Shown here in pieces: positions 61,386-64,000 of a stretch of DNA of 64,000 bases. Made by a program: the position numbers and the translations under genes. The notes below the pieces were generated by a model, which ran no database searches, was not told the origin of the DNA, and saw only the letters and a program-made list of their open reading frames with translations. Each line of letters begins with the position of its first letter. Position 1 is the first letter of the stretch. Origin of the DNA: Gemmobacter lutimaris (GTDB lineage Bacteria > Pseudomonadota > Alphaproteobacteria > Rhodobacterales > Rhodobacteraceae); contig NZ_QXXQ01000003.1 in the NCBI RefSeq assembly GCF_003570715.1, positions 310,001-374,000 on the forward strand, in the 5' to 3' direction.

Positions 61386-62635
61386 CCGGCCTGACCGACG
61401 CCGCGCTGCTGGAGGCTGTGCGTCACACCTTTGACAGGGCGCGGTCAGATCCGGCCGCGCCTTTTCGCATCGGAGTGGCCGTGTCGGGCGGTGGCGATTC
61501 GCTGGCGCTGTTGCATCTCTTGCACCTTGTGGCGCCAGATGCGGGATATGACCTCCACGCTGTGACGGTTGACCATGGCTTGCGGCCCGAGGCGGCGGCC
61601 GAGGCAGCGCAGGTCGCTGACTTCTGCGCCGGGTTGGGTCTGCCACATGACACGTTGCGCTGGTCCGGGCCGCAGCCGACCGGCAATCTGATGGATCAGG
61701 CCCGCCGTGCGCGTCTGGATCTGATCGCCGGTTGGGCACGGGCGCGCGGGATCGGCCATGTCGCGCTGGGCCATACGGCGGACGACCGGGCCGAGAGCTT
61801 TCTGATGAACCTTGCGCGCGCTTCTGGGTTGGACGGGCTGTCGGGAATGCGTGCGGTCTGGGCCGATGCCGGCGTGATCTGGCACCGCCCGCTGCTGGGG
61901 CAGACCCGCGCCGCGCTGCGCGATTATCTGCGGGGCCAAGGAATCGGGTGGATCGACGACCCCAGCAATGACAATGACCGCTTCACTAGGGTTAAGGCCC
62001 GACGCGCGCTGCGCGCGCTGGCGCCGCTGGGGATCACGGTTGAGCGGCTGTCGGGGACGATCGACAACCTTGCAGTCGTGCGCGCCACGCTGACCGGTGT
62101 GACGGCGCAGTTCGCGCGGGGAATAAGAGAGGAGTCTGGCGCGCTGGTCCTGCCGCGCGACTTATGGGCGGGCTGGCCCGAGGAGATTCGCCGCCGTCTG
62201 CTCATTTGCGTGATCCGCTGGATGAATGGCGCCAGCTACCCGCCTCGCGCAGCACAGATCGCGGCACTGGCCGCCGGGCTGGACCTCGGGCGCGATGCCA
62301 CGCTCGCTGGGGTGCGCTTTCGTGCAAGGGGCGATCATGTGCTGATCACCCGCGAAGCCCGCGCCACCATGCCGCCAGTGGTCTGGGGCATGACATGGGA
62401 TCATCGCTGGCAGGTGCAAGGTCCTGGCGGTGAGAGCCTGCATATCGCGGCTCTGGGTGCCGAGGGCTTGCGCCAATGCCCCGACTGGCGGCAAAAAGGC
62501 CCGCGCGAGGCGCTGATCGTCAGCCCGGCGGTCTGGCATAAGGATCGGCTGATTGCTGCCCCGTTGGCCCGGAACGAGCCGGAATGGGGTGCGACTCTCG
62601 GCCCATCCTTCGGAATGTTCATCTTGGCGCATTGA
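61382..62635 (+). CDS. tilS: tRNA(Ile)-lysidine synthase
   Basis: Adds lysidine to C34 of tRNA-Ile(CAU), which is essential for AUA decoding. The 417-residue protein has the N-type ATP-pyrophosphatase P-loop SGGGDS (Ser35-Ser40), VDHGLRPEA, and the GHTADDRAESFLMNLARASGLDGLSGM block. A C-terminal domain completes it. The GTG start at 61382 overlaps the cpoB stop (GTGA), so translation is coupled. Confidence 0.93.
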   Translation: MTGLTDAALLEAVRHTFDRARSDPAAPFRIGVAVSGGGDSLALLHLLHLVAPDAGYDLHAVTVDHGLRPEAAAEAAQVADFCAGLGLPHDTLRWSGPQPTGNLMDQARRARLDLIAGWARARGIGHVALGHTADDRAESFLMNLARASGLDGLSGMRAVWADAGVIWHRPLLGQTRAALRDYLRGQGIGWIDDPSNDNDRFTRVKARRALRALAPLGITVERLSGTIDNLAVVRATLTGVTAQFARGIREESGALVLPRDLWAGWPEEIRRRLLICVIRWMNGASYPPRAAQIAALAAGLDLGRDATLAGVRFRARGDHVLITREARATMPPVVWGMTWDHRWQVQGPGGESLHIAALGAEGLRQCPDWRQKGPREALIVSPAVWHKDRLIAAPLARNEPEWGATLGPSFGMFILAH

Positions 62636-62712
62636 ACCCCCGCGCCAGATGTCTATTTTAGGGCAAAAGATGCGGCAGGGGTCACCCGCGCCGCCCCCTT
62701 TAGGAGTTCCTC

Positions 62713-64000
62713 GTGGGCAACGCACGCAATATCGCTTTCTGGGTGGTCCTGTTCCTGCTGATTCTGGCGCTGTTCAACATGTTCAGCGGCAATACGACCA
62801 CCACGGCCTCGCGCAATCTTTCCTATTCTGAATTCATCGCGCGGGTCGATCAGGGGCAGGTCTCCAGTGTCACGCTGGATGGCGAGCGGGTGATCGTTCG
62901 CGGCAAGGACGGCAATACCTATTCCACCATCAAGCCGCAGGGCGAAGAAGTCACTGATCGCCTGATCGACAAAGGCGTCGAGGTGCGGGCCGAACCGCAG
63001 GAGCAATCGGGCTTCCTCAACCTGCTCAGCCTCTGGCTACCCTTCCTGATCCTCATCGGTATCTGGATCTTCTTCATGAACCGGATGCAGGGCGGCGGGC
63101 GTGGCGGTGCCATGGGCTTCGGCAAGAGCCGGGCGAAGCTGCTGACCGAAAAGCATGGCCGCGTGACCTTCGATGACGTGGCCGGCATCGACGAGGCCAA
63201 GGAAGAGCTGGAAGAGATTGTCGAATTCCTGCGCAACCCTCAGAAGTTTTCGCGTCTCGGCGGCAAGATCCCCAAAGGTGCGCTGCTGGTCGGTCCCCCC
63301 GGCACGGGTAAAACCCTGCTCGCGCGCGCCATCGCGGGTGAGGCGGGCGTGCCGTTCTTCACCATCTCGGGTTCCGACTTCGTGGAAATGTTCGTTGGGG
63401 TCGGTGCATCCCGTGTGCGCGACATGTTCGAACAGGCGAAGAAGAACGCGCCTTGCATCGTGTTTATCGACGAGATCGACGCCGTGGGCCGTGCGCGCGG
63501 CGTGGGTATCGGCGGCGGCAATGACGAACGCGAACAGACACTGAACCAGCTTCTGGTCGAGATGGACGGGTTCGAGGCAAATGAAGGTGTGATCATCGTC
63601 GCGGCGACCAACCGTAAGGATGTGCTGGACCCGGCGCTGCTGCGCCCCGGCCGCTTCGACCGCCAGATCCATGTGCCGAACCCCGACATCAAGGGCCGCG
63701 AGAAGATCCTGACCGTGCACGCCCGCAAGGTGCCGCTTGGCCCCGATGTGGACCTGCGCACCATTGCGCGTGGCACGCCGGGCTTTTCGGGCGCTGACCT
63801 CATGAACCTCGTGAACGAGGCGGCGCTGATGGCTGCCCGTGTCGGACGCCGCTTCGTCACCATGGATGACTTCGAGAATGCGAAGGACAAGGTGATGATG
63901 GGGGCGCAGCGCCGGTCCATGGTGCTGACGCAGGACCAGAAGGAAAAGACTGCCTATCATGAGGCTGGCCACGCAATCGTCGGCATGGCGCTGCCGAAAT
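62713..64000 (+). CDS. ftsH: ATP-dependent zinc metalloprotease FtsH (3' end beyond the window)
   Basis: Membrane-bound AAA+ protease that degrades damaged membrane proteins and short-lived regulators. The GTG start at 62713 follows AGGAG at 62702. It has two membrane helices (about residues 8-24 and 101-120), a periplasmic domain between them, the AAA domain with Walker A GPPGTGKT (194-201), Walker [13 protein letters not shown] and the SRH arginine segment, and the protease HEAGH zinc motif (416-420) just before the window ends. About 429 residues are visible; the family is usually 630-650, so the protease domain is mostly outside. Confidence 0.96.
   Translation, partial: MGNARNIAFWVVLFLLILALFNMFSGNTTTTASRNLSYSEFIARVDQGQVSSVTLDGERVIVRGKDGNTYSTIKPQGEEVTDRLIDKGVEVRAEPQEQSGFLNLLSLWLPFLILIGIWIFFMNRMQGGGRGGAMGFGKSRAKLLTEKHGRVTFDDVAGIDEAKEELEEIVEFLRNPQKFSRLGGKIPKGALLVGPPGTGKTLLARAIAGEAGVPFFTISGSDFVEMFVGVGASRVRDMFEQAKKNAPCIVFIDEIDAVGRARGVGIGGGNDEREQTLNQLLVEMDGFEANEGVIIVAATNRKDVLDPALLRPGRFDRQIHVPNPDIKGREKILTVHARKVPLGPDVDLRTIARGTPGFSGADLMNLVNEAALMAARVGRRFVTMDDFENAKDKVMMGAQRRSMVLTQDQKEKTAYHEAGHAIVGMALPK

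Noticed and set aside
1-64000. CRISPR arrays, insertion sequences, integrases or prophage genes.
   Set aside because: I looked for repeats with regular spacers, transposase motifs and terminal inverted repeats and saw none. The only tandem repeat is the 12-bp unit in the surface lipoprotein.

Overview
The window is 64 kb of high-GC chromosome from an alphaproteobacterium, most likely a member of the Rhodobacteraceae (Rhodobacter/Paracoccus/Gemmobacter relatives). This rests on the gene set rather than on rRNA: a petABC cytochrome bc1 operon, a phaZ / phaC-phaP-phaR polyhydroxyalkanoate locus with PhaR-type operators, a DUF2794 protein, flavin-dependent ThyX, a Cys-poor ribosomal protein L36 and a tolQRAB-pal-cpoB-tilS-ftsH block. 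Genes are dense. I count 66 protein genes (the last cut by the window end) and two tRNA genes, and no intergenic gap exceeds 300 bases. I see no insertion sequence, integrase, prophage gene or CRISPR array, so this looks like core chromosome with scattered accessory genes.

Layout. 0-9 kb: phosphopantetheinyl transferase, ZapE, beta-carbonic anhydrase, M17 aminopeptidase with an NlpC/P60 hydrolase, asparaginase II, an IalB-like secreted protein and RlmN. 9-16 kb: an RTX metalloprotease of the serralysin type, a YcaQ-type winged-helix protein, N-formylglutamate amidohydrolase, tRNA-Val, rpmJ, an AhpD-like protein, a GST, and an unusual PAP2 phosphatase/outer-membrane barrel fusion. 16-23 kb: petABC, a TPP-riboswitch-led thiBPQ operon (minus strand) and thyX. 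23-26 kb: a surface lipoprotein followed directly by a Slam-type translocator, then gloA. 26-34 kb: recJ, tRNA-Glu, an ArsC/Spx-like protein, cspA, thrS, a 3-methyladenine glycosylase I homologue and two alpha/beta hydrolases. 33-38 kb: the PHA locus. 38.8-48.5 kb: a long minus-strand cluster of an amino-acid-type ABC transporter, two PuuA-like glutamine synthetases, a class I amidotransferase, a PuuB-like oxidase and a DegT-family aminotransferase. 48.6-55 kb: miscellaneous housekeeping genes (PhnD-like, TerB, PhzF, RlmJ, 2,4-dienoyl-CoA reductase, FucU). 55-64 kb: ybgC-tolQRA-(TolA-C paralogue)-tolB-pal-cpoB-tilS-ftsH.

How the genes work together. petABC encodes the three catalytic subunits of the bc1 complex. 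phaC makes PHA, phaZ degrades it, phaP coats the granule, and PhaR probably represses phaP through two CTGC-N3-GCAG boxes, one of which lies between the -35 and -10 of a good candidate promoter. The thi operon imports thiamine under TPP control. The Tol-Pal block joins the inner and outer membranes during division. The minus-strand cluster at 38.8-48.5 kb looks like import and gamma-glutamylation-based catabolism of an amine or polyamine.

The most unusual items are (1) the single reading frame joining a PAP2 phosphatase to a lipid A oxidase-like (LpxQ-like) beta-barrel through an apparent internal signal peptide, (2) the surface lipoprotein plus Slam pair, (3) a small secreted TolA C-terminal-domain paralogue between tolA and tolB, (4) an alpha/beta hydrolase lacking the nucleophilic serine, and (5) a nearly identical ATGCG-N7-CGCAT dyad found twice, once upstream of petABC and once just upstream of the tRNA-Glu promoter.
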